A stretch of 64,000 nt of DNA. Source: Fasciolopsis buskii. Taxonomy: Eukaryota > Platyhelminthes > Trematoda > Plagiorchiida > Fasciolidae. Every line of letters begins with the position of its first letter. Position 1 is the first letter of the stretch. Below are positions 45,601 through 57,640 of the stretch, in pieces. The stretch lies in NCBI GenBank assembly GCA_008360955.1, contig LUCM01004647.1, forward strand, positions 44,268 to 108,267, written 5' to 3'. The position numbers and the translations under genes were made by a program. The notes beneath the pieces were generated by a model. The model was not told where the DNA came from, did not search any database, and saw only the letters and a program-made list of their open reading frames with translations.

Positions 45601-48600
45601 GAGTTTATATGTCGTAGTCATCGATGTGTTGACGTTAACATCTAGCCCGCATATTAAAGCATCTGTACATCGTTTGTTAAACGTCTGTTTGTCGAATGCA
45701 ATCTTGAAACCATTGGCAAACAGTAATTCTGGAGGTGACTCCGTCGCTGATTCGTCTTTCTGACGGCATACTTTCCCATGGATTTTAGACTGAATACTAA
45801 GTGTACACAGGCATCACTTTATGAAATCTGAGCTTAGTGAGCATCCTTTTTCCCACCTCGATGTACTACCGTTGCACTCTCAGTCACAAGGATTCTCATC
45901 GTGGTTTATCCTGATTATATTGCCCTGCAACTTAATATTCAGAATAGCAGCGCTCTTTTCTGAATTTATTTAGTCGTGATCTATGCGGTCGACGTTTAGT
46001 CCTTTTCCAAGGTTTATCTTAAGACAGGCGAACGAGCAATTGTTATAAATCACCATACCAAAAGTGCAGCTGTTGGGGTTAGCCCTGGTGGCCTAAAATT
46101 CGGGTCTCTTTTAATTTCATCGACAACGGTGTTCTTGATAAGTACAAATTTCCTTGTGGACTCAAAGTTCCCGCTCGCTGAATTTATGCCAACGAATCTC
46201 AAAACAAGGGGATTTGTTCAAAACCACATTTTGTTAATCAGCATTAACCTCATTGCATTTTCGTCGAAAAGCGAGACAGACAAAATTTTAATTTGTACCG
46301 CATTGAGCATAGGTCGAGAAAGAAATCGCCACTCATTTAGTATCAATTATGTTTAATCAATAAAATTTGACTGGGGAACAAAGTGAGGACTTTTTGGAAA
46401 TTGGAAACCTGAGCAACGACCGGTGCCGGTTTTCAAAACCGTTTTCTAAGCGGTCTGATTGACATTTGTGCGTGAGTACGATTCTCTCTTTCCAAAGCTA
46501 AACTAACTTTGATCCATGTCTCTTTTTCTCTTACTTTATTTTCTAGTGAAACAATTAGGGCACTTTTTCCGAAGGGAGTCGCTGCCACCTGAGGCCTGCA
46601 AGTGAAGTTAACCATCGGTTAGAATAGTCGAACCCGCAACTTTCAGTTTGAAATGCTTTGATTTTGATCGCTTTACCAACTCTAACGCTCATTCCTTGGT
46701 TCTCTGAATTCCATTCGGTCTACCTAATCTTGAACGGTTCAGCCATGGGTTTACCCTAATTGAAACAGCTCACTGCTTTCTCACGGAAGCTTCGCTGTTA
46801 GAAGTTGACTATGCTTTGCAAGTGCGAAATAGCATCGATTCACGCTAATTGATTGTTGTCTTTTTAATCATGATTTGCTCCCGTCTGGCTCTGGACCATG
46901 AATGACTTGGTTTGTTTCGCTGTAGGCTTTTTAAAAGGAAACGGGTGCCATGGGAGCAATATTTTTTGACCGTCATGCGACATTATTTTTTGTACGCAAA
47001 AGTCTATACAATACAATACAATACCATACAACACAATAGGATACGGCTCCTACATTCGGCACTTTACATTGCGATTGCCAGGTTCTTGTAGTGGTTTTTG
47101 AATAGCATAGTTCTCATACCAAATCCCACCGGATACCAGGCATGGACGTTGAATCCATCTCATTCACCACCACCGTTCTTCTATTCATGATGTGATTTGC
47201 ATTAGTCGGCATAGAGTTGTAGTCCTAACTTTAGCAAGGTAAAGTCCGCCCACTCTGTGATGTAATGATTGCTCTATGCAGCCCCATATCATCCAAAATA
47301 GTCTATACAAAATTATTGATCCTGGCAGCAGTTTGTCGTTTAGTGACCATATGAAACGGTCTACTTGCCAGAAGAATCGAAATGTGTTGCCCAGATGTTT
47401 CCGGTTTCTCAAACTCATGCTCGTGGTATTTACTCACCTACTACACTGGAAACTGCAAGCAGTAAAATACCTAGTGGTTTACATGAAAATGAAGTCTATC
47501 AGGAAACGTTTTGCGCTTATATCTCAAAGTTGGCCCCCTTGCGCACTCACTTTCCCGGCATTTCGCTGCCCCCCCCCGGATGTGGTCGAATTTAGTAGTT
47601 CACAGATAATGCATAGCATCAGATGTTTTGCGTTGGGGAAATTCACTTTAGTTTACGAAGACAAACCTGGAGACGATAGAATGACAGTTATTATGGACAT
47701 CAAAGTATCTTAGATTAGGCGTCGAATAAACCAGCGTATAGTCGCAGTGGTGAAGAACGTATGGACTTCGTCGATGGGCATCTGGTAGCGCATATCAATA
47801 GTTTCATTCACACGTTGAATAATGCATATCGCGGTCTGTTTAAATGTTCTAGTATTCATGCTAACTTGCTTTTCTGTCTTCGATATGCCTGAAACCTCGT
47901 TCCCAGTGGATAGATATCTTCTCGTGTTTGCGAGTTCTTGTTGTTCTTTTACCAACGTGCGTTTCAGTCTTGGTCTGAATTCTCCGTCAATGAAAACCAA
48001 TCTAATTCCACCATAAGTGAAGTGGATCTAGCTGCCTGAATTATTTCGTCCTCGCTTGTATTTACATTTGTTTTCTACCTTTTTGTGTAAATCGTGGTAA
48101 AAACCTGCAGCAAAACGTTAAACTAACGTTAGCAGGATATCCTAGTTTTGAGATTTTATCAGGAAAATTAGATCCAGCCCTGTGTGGTGGTTTCCGCAGT
48201 GCCAGCAGTTACTAGTACGGTAGTAGCAAAAGTATTGTCGGTTTGCGGGCATAAGTAGTGTGTCAGCGACATTTTTCTCTTCGAATATCCCCAGGTCTTC
48301 GGTTCTCCAGAGTTGGGTCCGGATTTATTGAGCACACTGTGAAACTGGATTCCTATTTGCGCTAAAATTAAGAGGGAGCGATGTAGCTGACCAACCATTT
48401 AGTTATGCAGACCAAACGAATTTCTGCCGTCATTTTGTGCACATAGCGATTAACTGACACTGCCATGAGAACGCGTAGGGTTGGGTCTATTATTATGGAG
48501 CCACTCTACCATGTCTGTGTACAGATACTCAGCATAACATAACAGTTGTTCAGGTACACTCTTTCAAGCTTATTAAAGTACACCGATTTCAACACTACTT

Positions 48601-48633
48601 CATGAAATTCGATCGCATTTTGTACGCTTTTAG
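42641..48633. other. No recognised exon; simple repeats
   Basis: This would be 5' intron or intergenic sequence of the WD40 gene. Simple repeats lie at 43322-43353 (GTAT units), 45234-45256 (TCAC units) and 47004-47037 (ATACA-like). Frames such as 43937-44143, 45512-45760, 46129-46353 and 47276-47710 carry no known motif and do not fit WD40 sequence. Confidence 0.45.
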
Positions 48634-48892
48634 ATGCATCTGGCTACGTCAGAATTTGGTACTACACTGGGGCCACTCCAGAATCGAAATTGTTATCCAC
48701 TTTGAGAGAAGAGTTCATCCCGCGAGAGGAACAGGATGAAAATCCGAATTCGAGAAAAAAGAAACGAATGAATCAGATCCTAGCTTGCTCGTGTTCTTTG
48801 GATGGAGAACGTTTCATCACAGGTGGTGATGACTGTTTTATCCGAGTCTATGATGTGAATCAAAAAAAGCTGCTGCGCACATTAGGGTCAAG
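48634..48892 (+). CDS. WD40-repeat protein, internal exon (first visible)
   Basis: WD40 proteins form beta-propellers that act as protein-interaction platforms. After acceptor TACGCTTTTAG the exon enters in phase 1 and reads (D)ASGYVRIWYYTG, the end of one WD repeat. A charged linker (STLREEF...ENPNSRKKKR) follows, then a full repeat LACSCSLDGERFITGGDDCFIRVYD, whose GG-D-D...IRVYD is the classic GH/D-WD pattern. The exon is 259 bp and ends in phase 2 at GGGTCAAG before GCAAGT. The frame continues open into the intron for about 35 codons before a stop, but that extension is Phe/Tyr/Leu-rich and not WD-like, so splicing is preferred. Upstream exons are not found. Exact orthology is not established. 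Confidence 0.8.
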
Positions 48893-49639
48893 GCAAGTAG
48901 TTTTTCAAAATCGTATTCAGTCCTCCGTGTTGTTTACTCCTCTTTACTGTTTTTTTTTGTGTTATTGCCTCTTTCAGTTGTTGATTTATCTCTATGCTTC
49001 CTAAAAGGAATGGCTACTCTTACTTCATTCACACTTAGTAATAACCAGTATCCTGAACACCGGAATGAAAACGGCCTCCGAGGGTACTGTGACAAGCAAT
49101 GAACATCCAGGGGCGTTTTGTTTTCATTTCAATTCTCCAAAGTGTTGCGACTTTTTATGACTGCACGTTGCACACATTTCCTGCAGAGTTTGCTGAAATC
49201 TGTCTGTAGGTTCACCATGTAGGAATGTTCAAATATTTCCAGGGATAGACTGAGGCAGCGTTCGGACGTACTCGGGAAAAAGATGTCACTCAGTAGACAG
49301 TTCGATACTATTGGAATGCTCAGAATGACGTCTTTCTAAAAGTCAATATTCCATAATAGAGCGCAGTGGGGAAACACCATATGAATCCATTGCTGGAGTA
49401 ACTTTTGAGGTGGTCTCTACCGAATGCATGGAAATGTGTAGATTCTGTTACAGCGTCACTTTTGCAACTATTAGTCTTGCGACAATGTGCTGTGGTTTTG
49501 GCTGCTTTCGTAAGATCACAAGACAAGAAGTATAGAGAAGTAGAAACATATCGTATGCAATAATGCCAGTGTATACCACTTTTAGCCCTATCGCCCAAAG
49601 TTTCTAACCATTGCGTTGGAGGATCTCATTAACTTCAGT

Positions 49640-50260
49640 CCTTTGATTTAGCTCGATTTACTCAAGACAGTCCATTGGTTGGGGCCAAACACACTTGTTG
49701 GCCAGCTTGCATTAAAATGACGAGATTTAGAGGCTGACGAGGTTTGAGAAAATATGATCTAACGGATTGAAACCACCTGCTACACCACTTGACAACGATC
49801 CGTCGCGAGTTTCGGACGTGTTATCATTGAGGACACTATGGGTAAGCTTAAGGGGCAAAGAGATTTGGTTGAAAACAGAAGAGACAGGTTGAATAAAAGA
49901 TGGAACTCTGAGCAGTACCATATTTATCACTACTCACTCCACTCGCCGCACTGGGCAGCGCGGCCCTGATTACTTTGTATGGCGACCGATCAGGCATGAC
50001 CGGATCATCGGCTTGATATAAGCCATCCTGTAATGCTCGTTGGGTCTTGGAGGTATGGAAACCGTCATAACACGTCAAGGTACAGTATCGTTGTGATAAA
50101 AGTCGTCTGTCTTTGGAAGTCGATCGATGTGCGCCAGCTATTCGGGGCAATGCAAGGAGGTAGTGACCAGATGCGCTGCCATCATGTGGTTGGGTTCATT
50201 AGGTCTTTCGGAGGCTTCCCGTTAGCTCCGTCGCGAACTATTTAGAGTAACAATAGTTTC
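49640..50260 (-). pseudogene. RTE-class LINE, 5' region fragment
   Basis: On the - strand, frame 49930-49730 reads LLRVPSFIQPVSSVFNQ...GSLSSGVAGGF. It aligns with LLRVPSFIQPVSSVSNP...SSSSSVVGGF at 39420-39600 in the + strand RTE. Upstream 5' sequence also matches (ATTACAGGATGGCTTATATC versus TGTACAGAATGGTTTATTTC). The endonuclease body is absent. It lies inside the first visible WD40 intron in antisense orientation. Confidence 0.8.
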
Positions 50261-52209
50261 AACATACCGCGAAAAGCATAAGTTCTTGTCGAAAAATTAC
50301 AACAGAATTAACATCTGCGACACCAAAAACACTGGAATAGTCACAATCCGTGAGAGAAACACCGAAAGTGAGCATGTTCGCCACTTGTTATCCTTTTTCA
50401 TCGTTACCCAACCATATCTCCGCACATTTCACTTTCGATTACCGGCGAGATCCCGTCCAAGAAGTAGAACACAACACAAGTTCACTTTACCGTAGTACAT
50501 TGCAAAGCGAATTTCCTTGCCTCGATGGTCTACCAAAAGGTTCCTCTGAAAACTTGCAATGCTTGAGCAGCCATTGAGAAATTATGTAACTTGTGATTTT
50601 ATCCCTTCTTAAGGTCTTGATGTCTGTCTGACTGCTATCCGTTCTATGTCTTGCGGTACAAAGTGGCGAGTCTAGTTTTTGCAGTTTTAAGTCTTATATC
50701 TCTCGAGACCTCGTTGTTGTTTTTCATTCACTTGCTCATATCAGTCTGTGGAGAGTGCTGCTGCAAAGCAGCAACCAAAAGCGGGGCACATCACTTCCGG
50801 TGTAACTGAACCGCTGCCCGCCGATAGAATGATTCATGGATTCCCAGGTCAAAGGCAATGAGTGGGCAGTTTATCCACACGTACCTGAGGACCGTTTAAA
50901 ACATTGCACGTGATGGGTTCCAAGTTACAGAATAGGTACAGGCACAATAGAAATCGACCGCGATTGGTTGGGATATAGGGAACAGAGTTTTTTCTAGCAT
51001 AACGAGTGATGACTTCAACACGTCAGTTAAAATTGGGTCGAGTCCCGGGCAAATGCAACGAAAGGCGACTGCAACAGATGGAAATGTTACAGAGTGTAAT
51101 CAGAACCAACTTTTATTTGGGCGGTATTTAGAAGATGGCCCAGTGAGGCACGCAAGTGTGCGGACGTGCATGCATTGCTGTGCACACAGAAAACAATGTA
51201 AGAATAATGAGAACACGACGGTTGGTGTCGCTGTGGGTGGTGCACATTAAATTTGATAAGACCAGAGAATAGAGCCCACCGAAATTTCCAATGGAATGAA
51301 AAGATGCGTGAACTTCGAAGACAAAAAGGGCGAGAGTGGAAATATCTAATATAAACGATTTTAATATGTACAAACCGGGGGTACCCCCTTTATTCAGCTG
51401 ATTTTTGTATGCGAAATGCAGTGACTAGAAAAAGGTGCCCCTAGACGTGGATAATGTAGAAGATGGACAAGTGTGTCGAGTAAAATAGCGTAAAACCGTT
51501 CTTCGTGTGATCTTCCTCTACTTGGTCTTGACACCGTTACGCCGGCAGCAATGATTGTTTAATGGCTATACTATAGTGTAACTTTCACGGAGAAAGATTT
51601 GTACAGTGAGGTTGTCTCTTTGTGTTGTATATAACTCAACAAACAATACGTATAATAAACCTTTTATTCTATAGACGCTAATTTCGGAATTAGCAACACA
51701 GAAACTAATTTCGGGGATGCCATGTCCTCGTTATTCCCAATTATTTTTAAAGATATACGAATACCCGAAGAGTGCAGTTTCCTGCTTTTGGGACGTAATT
51801 TCGATCTGTGAACTGGACTATAGGACTCGATTTGCAAATTCATGCGAGGCAGTATGACAAATGAACAGTGCCATTTTGTGGGATCAACAGAATCAGAATA
51901 ATCCTCCTCGATTGGTTGAAATGTAAATATCAGGTTTTCTGCGTAGGTAGGATTCGCGTCAAAGTTGAGTGAACTCCGTCCTGTAACATCAGCCTACACC
52001 ATGGATGCGCGGAGCGCACTTCAGGCACCAATATACTGTTGTTAAGGTTGCACAAAAAAACTTGCAACGGAGTGCAGCACCTCACCCATTGCTTACCTTA
52101 GTAACGTGACAAATATTGCGCGGGCTTTATTCTCCCGCTCAAGCACTTATTATATTTTTCTTTCAGTTCTTTGCATGAACACGTAGGGAAAGAATTAACT
52201 TCCATGTCC
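50261..52209. other. Intron sequence, nothing recognised
   Basis: Moderately AT-rich. Short frames near 50286-50577 and 51053-51250 have no motif and no homologues in the window. Confidence 0.45.
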
Positions 52210-52440
52210 ACTTTTTCCTGACGTGCTTCATGCATTAGCGTTGTGGAAGGAGCATGCTCCGTAGCCACTTGGGTTTACCACACGGGGCCGGGGGCTGATC
52301 TACCGCCACCCTGGAACTTGGAGTGACATACAGACACAGGTCTCATTTAGTGAAGTATGGTAATGAGACGGGTGACATCAAGTTGCCGGCTTCTACCGAG
52401 TGTGCGTTTGAACGAATAATTCGGAAATCCTGACAACATC
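52210..52440. repeat. Family E dispersed repeat, copy 2
   Basis: Partner of 42388-42640, lying about 460 bp before the second visible WD40 exon. Confidence 0.65.
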
Positions 52441-52900
52441 TTGATGGATCAAGCCTGCTTGCCTTACGGGAAGCATCGGAGGATACGTAACTTTTTTGAT
52501 TGGTCATTCTAGAATTCTAACTTGACTAATAGGGCTGTTTGTCCCTCATCCCAAGCTACGTAACTTTCTTTCTCGTCTTGCTTTTTAGGCGAATTGGTTG
52601 CCTTAATGTCCTTGAAAATTTGTGCTCGTCGTAGACTAGATTGTTGGTTTTTATTAGACTATGATTGCCGAGCTAGGCAATTAGATCGCAAATGTTTAGT
52701 GGCCAATCGAGGTGGCATCGTTAGTGTGTGTAGTCGATACCACTTCGACTGGTGATTAAATGCTTGCGATTTAAATACCAAGCACAGTGGTCAGGATTTT
52801 ACGAAGAAAGTTAATTATCTATTTCTTTTTTCCTTGCACTCCACTGTTATCGAGAGCATGGTTATCGGCGATTTCTTTCAAACTTTTGCTTTGCTCCTAG

Positions 52901-53059
52901 CTTCTCTCCAGATAAAATTGACGGACATGTCATGAGAGTTTGTGCTCTTCACTATCATCCCCGTGGTGCGGAATTTCCGGAGTACAAACACGTTTTTATC
53001 TCGGGTGGATGGGACGATACCGTCCAAATATGGGATGATCGATTTCAGCATTCGCTGTG
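52901..53059 (+). CDS. WD40-repeat protein, internal exon (second visible)
   Basis: The exon reads FSPDKIDGHVMRVCALHYHPRG, then EYKHVFISGGWDDTVQIWDD and RFQHSLW. This is a complete WD repeat: GHVMRVCAL is the GH strand, and SGGWDDTVQIWD is the structural Asp and terminal WD. The SGGWDDTVQxWD wording, followed by GPHISGSDALDI in the next exon, fits a group of metazoan WD40 proteins I recall only as uncharacterised. 159 bp, entry phase 2, exit phase 2 before GTAAGC. It follows the previous exon in frame across the GC-AG intron. Confidence 0.85.
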
Positions 53060-54299
53060 GTAAGCCATTTTACGTTCCACGAGAAACGATCAACTGGTTT
53101 CCAAGTTCTGTTATCACACCCCAGTCAGAAAGTACCACGTGAACTGTTTTTTGAATAGTTAGCAAATTATGATGACTGTTAATCTTTGCTTAAAGTGCGC
53201 CCGAATCAGATCGGTGTTTTGTTGGCCACCAGTGGTCGTGCGACGGTGTCCCGCGGTTGGAATTTCGCTAATTGATATCAAAGAGGTGACGCATTCTGAT
53301 CGTGTCAAGTCGTGAGCACGTTCCATTAACACGGTCAGAACGTGGCCACATTATTTCACTAACCTGCAGACAAAAACCGGCATCGAGCCGTGATTGTACG
53401 GCGAGAATGCAACCAGGCAAACCTGTTGAAGCACGTAATGAGCAGTGCAGACCAATCAACGAGATGATCCTAACCACGTCAGATTATAAGTCAACAAACA
53501 AAGTGGGGCAATCAGGTGGTGACACGGGAAACCCGTGAAACAAATGGTATCTGTCCGACGCGGATATGCATTGACTACTTCTGCAAAGACGATAGGTTTT
53601 TTGTAATGCAGCGGGATTCTGTTCCGGTCTCGCTTAATTGTTGTCCTTTGAGCTAATGGACACGGAAGATGGCTGATTGGTAATGGATGCAGCTTATGGT
53701 TGTCGATTCTAGAGCCAAGTATTGGGCGATTTTTAAGAGGCGATAAGGTAAATATATCTGGTTTTGTGACAATGTAACCAAAAAATATCGCTGGGTAGGT
53801 TGACTGGCTTTCTTCCAGGTGTTTATTGTTCAAAGCGGTCGCCTCAGTAGTAGTGCTTCGTCACGCATACACACACACACACACTCAAAGTCGTAGAAAT
53901 CAAGTCAAGTCACAGTGCTTTTCAGCCTAGATTACCGGCATCCCGTTTCTCAATCCGAAATTTCTTCGTCTTTTAATTCATCGGGGCATCCAAAAAGAAG
54001 TGCGAATACTGCTATTCTTATTCAGAACTTCATGTTGGCTTCTATTACATATGTGGGACGTACTTCTCAGTTTAGCCTCTTGGTTTCTTATGCTTCTACT
54101 TGCTCGGCGCTTGATTCAATGCGGATCATGGACGCTTAACGACGTCTTCGCTTGTTTACGTCTTCACACTCTTAGACGAAAGAATGGATACAGGCGAATC
54201 TTTCTTCCTGCATGTAAGCCTGTTGGCAAGTGGTATCAGCTTCCCGTAGGTGGGTTGATTAACAGCTTCCGCTTCAGTTTTTCCAACCACTAAACTCGC

Positions 54300-55750
54300 C
54301 TTTCTATCGTTTCGATTTCAGCCGCATAGCGTCTATTCAAAAGAGAAAAAGAGGCCGAGGAATAGCGAAAGATCAAATGCAAGGCAATAAGTTGGAAAAC
54401 CATATAGAAGAGAAAAGAGTTCGAATGCAAAAAGTCACGGATTGCACCACTGAGCCTCGCCACTCGTTGTCTCCAACAGTTTCCTGGTGTGGTCTCGTGA
54501 GCTACAACCCTGAAGTCTAAATGCATCTGTAGGAACCAGTCCATTGGTTAAAGTTTTTTGCACCTTTTTGTCATTTCGTCGACTGGCCAACTCCAACTAT
54601 TACCTGCCTCAGATATCAGCCCACAACGAGACAGTCCTTATTTGGGCATGTGCAAGACATGTCCCAGCCATCTTTATCTCTCCATATTCATTACCCGTTT
54701 CCGGAAATCGAACCCCAATATCCAGTACATTACACTCAACCTCGGAGTTGTCGTGAAAATTCTCCCACCGTATTTTACCAATACTGTGAAGTTTATGCTG
54801 CCTAATCACCGAAAGTCTTCGGATATCTGCTCTGAACGACCATATTTCTGGACCGTATAACAACACTGACCTTATTACTGCTGTGTATACTCAACTTTTG
54901 ATCGGTAACCGGATTTCACACCGACGTCACAGAAGTCTCAAATTGGTGAGTGCCAGTCGGGCCTTCTGTATGTGCGATGTCACTTTATGCAATATCCGGC
55001 CGCCTGATGGGATACAACCACTGAAATAAGTACCCGTGTCTACCTCACCCAACTCTTTCCGTGCAAGAGCAGGGTTAGGCTCCAACTCAATTCTTTCTTG
55101 TAAAAGAACATTTCACCCTCTGAGGGTACAAAATGCATCCCAAACTTGCGTAAGCTATCGTTCAGACGGTTGAGAAAACCTGCAACTTACTTGGGTCTTC
55201 TGTCCATAACAGCGTCGTTAGCCTATTCCAAGTCAGGTGGTTTCCTGTCTGAGCACGTGTCAGTGCTACGGTTTTCCCATAAAGATAAGACAATTTCCGT
55301 TGTCATCTGAATGCCCAGGTTGAAAAGGAATGGTGTAATGGAGCAACACTTGACGAACACCAGTTCCCCTGATAAGCTCGCGTGAAGGGACATCGTAGAC
55401 ACGAAATTGGCTAGTGTTGTGCACATACAGAGATTGGATAAGTGATATGAATTTCGCTAGAGCACCTTTCAGTGCGAATCAGCACGACCGAATTACATGA
55501 TCAACTGAGTTGGATGCCGCTTTCAGATCAGGGGAGACAGGTTTTTGTTCTACGAAACGTGCCTATGCCCTGAGTTCTGTCGCGAAGAAAAGATTTGGTC
55601 AGTACAACCCCGACCGAGATGAAAACCGGCTTCATTCTCTCGTACACCTTTCTCGGATGTTAAATGATCGATGGACCATAATGCCCCTGAGCAGTTCGGA
55701 CAAAATATTTAGCAACTAACCCCTCTGATTGTAATATGAGGACCTGTCAC
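54300..55750 (-). pseudogene. RTE-class LINE reverse transcriptase remnant, antisense in intron
   Basis: On the - strand, pieces in several frames follow RTE order: EAGFHLGRGCTDQIF near 55600 (GFRPGRGC motif), GALAKFISLIQSLYVHN near 55450, GTGVRQVLLHY near 55360 and RKFGMHFVPSE near 55130 (SFGMCFAPSKC). Then come SGGRILHK, KARLALTNLRLL and AVIRSVLLYGPEIW...RRLSVIRQHKLHSIGKIRWE (54860-54740). The YADD box was not recovered. The C-terminal end is vague. The endonuclease is missing. Many stops and shifts show it is old and inactive. Confidence 0.8.
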
Positions 55751-55929
55751 CCTTGTGGATCGGTACACTCATCGATTCATACCAGTTCTTGGGAGTTTGT
55801 TCAGCTGCCTTAATTGATGTCCGAAATTTTGGTAACTCTGATGTTAACACTTGGTTACTGTTCTTGGAGAAGGACGGCGATAACTCATCTGATCAAACAG
55901 CCTTGTTTTTTATGTCACTTGCTCAGATT

Positions 55930-57640
55930 CCTTGAAATCGTGCTGTGCAGCTAAACCCCATATGCGCACGTTATCTGCGGTTCAGCATTCGAATACTGAA
56001 GTGGACGAACTTACCCCAATTCTTCCCTAACGAGATGAAAGTGCCTTGATCAAATCGGTCATCACTATGCATCCCGGAGTGTATTTGGTTGTCAGGCGAG
56101 GTTCACTGATTTTGTCTATCTTCAAGAAGGGAACACGCAATGATCGTATTAATCATTGTGGGATCAGTTTAGGAAGATTTTAGCCTCAATGGTGCTGTGC
56201 CGTCTGACACCGATTCGCGAGAGTGGCATCCAAGAGCTGCAGGCTAGATTTCATCCAGGTCGAAGTTGCATCGACCATTTTCACATTTTTCGCCAGATAC
56301 TTGAAGTGCGCCACATACGCATCGCCGTCCGAAGATAGAGGTTTTCCTCCACTTGAAAGGTGCCTTCCATTTAGTCAACCGAATATCACTCTTCAATCCC
56401 CTTTAGGAAAAGGGTGTGTCGCGGAAGTTCATCAAGCTGAGATCGTTTTACCAGCGTACTTTTAGTGAACTATCAGGTTTGTTCGATACGACCAACAGTG
56501 TTCGACAAGAGTGCTCCGTTTCGCCATTCTTGTATAACTTCGTCAGCGACGAAATAATAGGATTTGCTTTAGGAGCTCCTCTGGATGTAAGCACCGAACT
56601 TACAGATGAGGGAAAGCTGGATTTTACAGGTGACTTGTGTTTGTTTCAATGTATAGAACATGCTCAACGTGGTCTAGGCAAACTTGCGACGGCTGTAGCT
56701 CCATCCGGCATGTGCTTCGCACCTTCAAAGTGTAGAGTGCTTTTACGAGACTGAACATCAGTCCCAAGTTTCGGGCTTGATACTCAATAGGTAAGGAGTA
56801 ACAGTCGTCGGTTGCTTCGTTTGCCTCGGAGTGGTAACACGGTAGTAGAGGTCAGCAGTCGTATATGTAAGGCCCCGGTGATGGAAGATGGACTAAGGTT
56901 CTTGTGACATTGACCTTATACTTCACTGAAGTTGGAGGGTCGTATGTGCAGTTTTGGATTGTGATCATTCCTGTTGTGTGGTTGTGAGACACGAAGTTTG
57001 CATACTGCAGTTCTTCGTCTCTCGGAGGTTTACTACCAGCAACGTCTGTGTGTTATCTCTAACATAATGTGGCATGACGGCATTAGGAATTCTATTGCTA
57101 CAAGTTGAGTATACGGCACCCGTTCAGAGAACAATCAGTCACAAGGTGTACAGCTTTATAAACTTTGTTGAGGCAATTTTCGTATGGTAGATACACGTCC
57201 ACCACATTCTGAACTGTTTTTCTTACCTTGCCTCAGAATAAAAAAGTATATGGTGAACTGAATTGATGTTGGTATCTCATGTTTCCTTAGTTGGGGTCCT
57301 GAATATTTATCGAATTGAAGGATATGGCAGTGGACCGTGAAAAGTGGCGGTCGTGCTATCACTTTGCATCGAGTCGGAACGATCGGAACAATGTGCTTTT
57401 GTTTATTTGGATTGTGTATTCCGTGCTTTGGCTACTACAGCGTTTCTTCTCTCACCTCATTCTGTCTACATTGTATATTCATTCTTTTGTAACGTGTAAC
57501 ATGGCTAGAAAGGCATTGGTCCGTAGGTCTTTTCCTGTTGTTTAACGCTGAATGATTATGATGTTGGTGATGACAAGCGGAGTGTTGATCGTTAAAATAC
57601 CAGCGTGTATCGTCTAGGTTTCTGTGGAAACGTTTTAAGT
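55930..57640 (+). pseudogene. RTE-class LINE reverse transcriptase to 3' end, sense in intron
   Basis: In order: LSIFKKGTRNDRINHCGISL (56110-56165), LQARFHPGRSCIDHFHIFRQILEVRH (about 56240-56320) and VFLHLKGAFHLVN (near 56345; the family has FLDLKGAFDSVD, so the first catalytic Asp is His). Next, SVRQECSVSPFLYNFVSDEI and LDFTGDLCLFQ (usually LDYADDIVLF, so the catalytic box is broken), then PSGMCFAPSKCRVLLRD (to 56750). Decayed C-terminal pieces follow: MVDTRPPHSELFFLP near 57180, and KDMAVDREKWRSCYHF near 57320. The 3' UTR from 57318 to 57613 matches the other RTE copies. It lies head to head with the - strand remnant, about 200 bp apart. Confidence 0.82.

Larger units (their letters stand above)
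48893..52900 (+). other. WD40 gene intron with GC-AG boundaries
   Basis: The donor AAG/GCAAGT matches the usual consensus of the minor GC-AG class. The acceptor TTTGCTCCTAG gives phase 2, which joins the two exons in frame as AG+C (Ser). The alternative acceptor nine bases later (TCTCTCCAG) would put a stop in frame. The intron contains a - strand RTE 5' fragment and a family E repeat. Confidence 0.75.

Noticed and set aside
48893..49004. Continuation of the WD40 frame to its stop at 49004
   Set aside because: The added sequence is Phe/Leu/Tyr-rich and not WD-like, while splicing at the GC donor gives an intact WD repeat.
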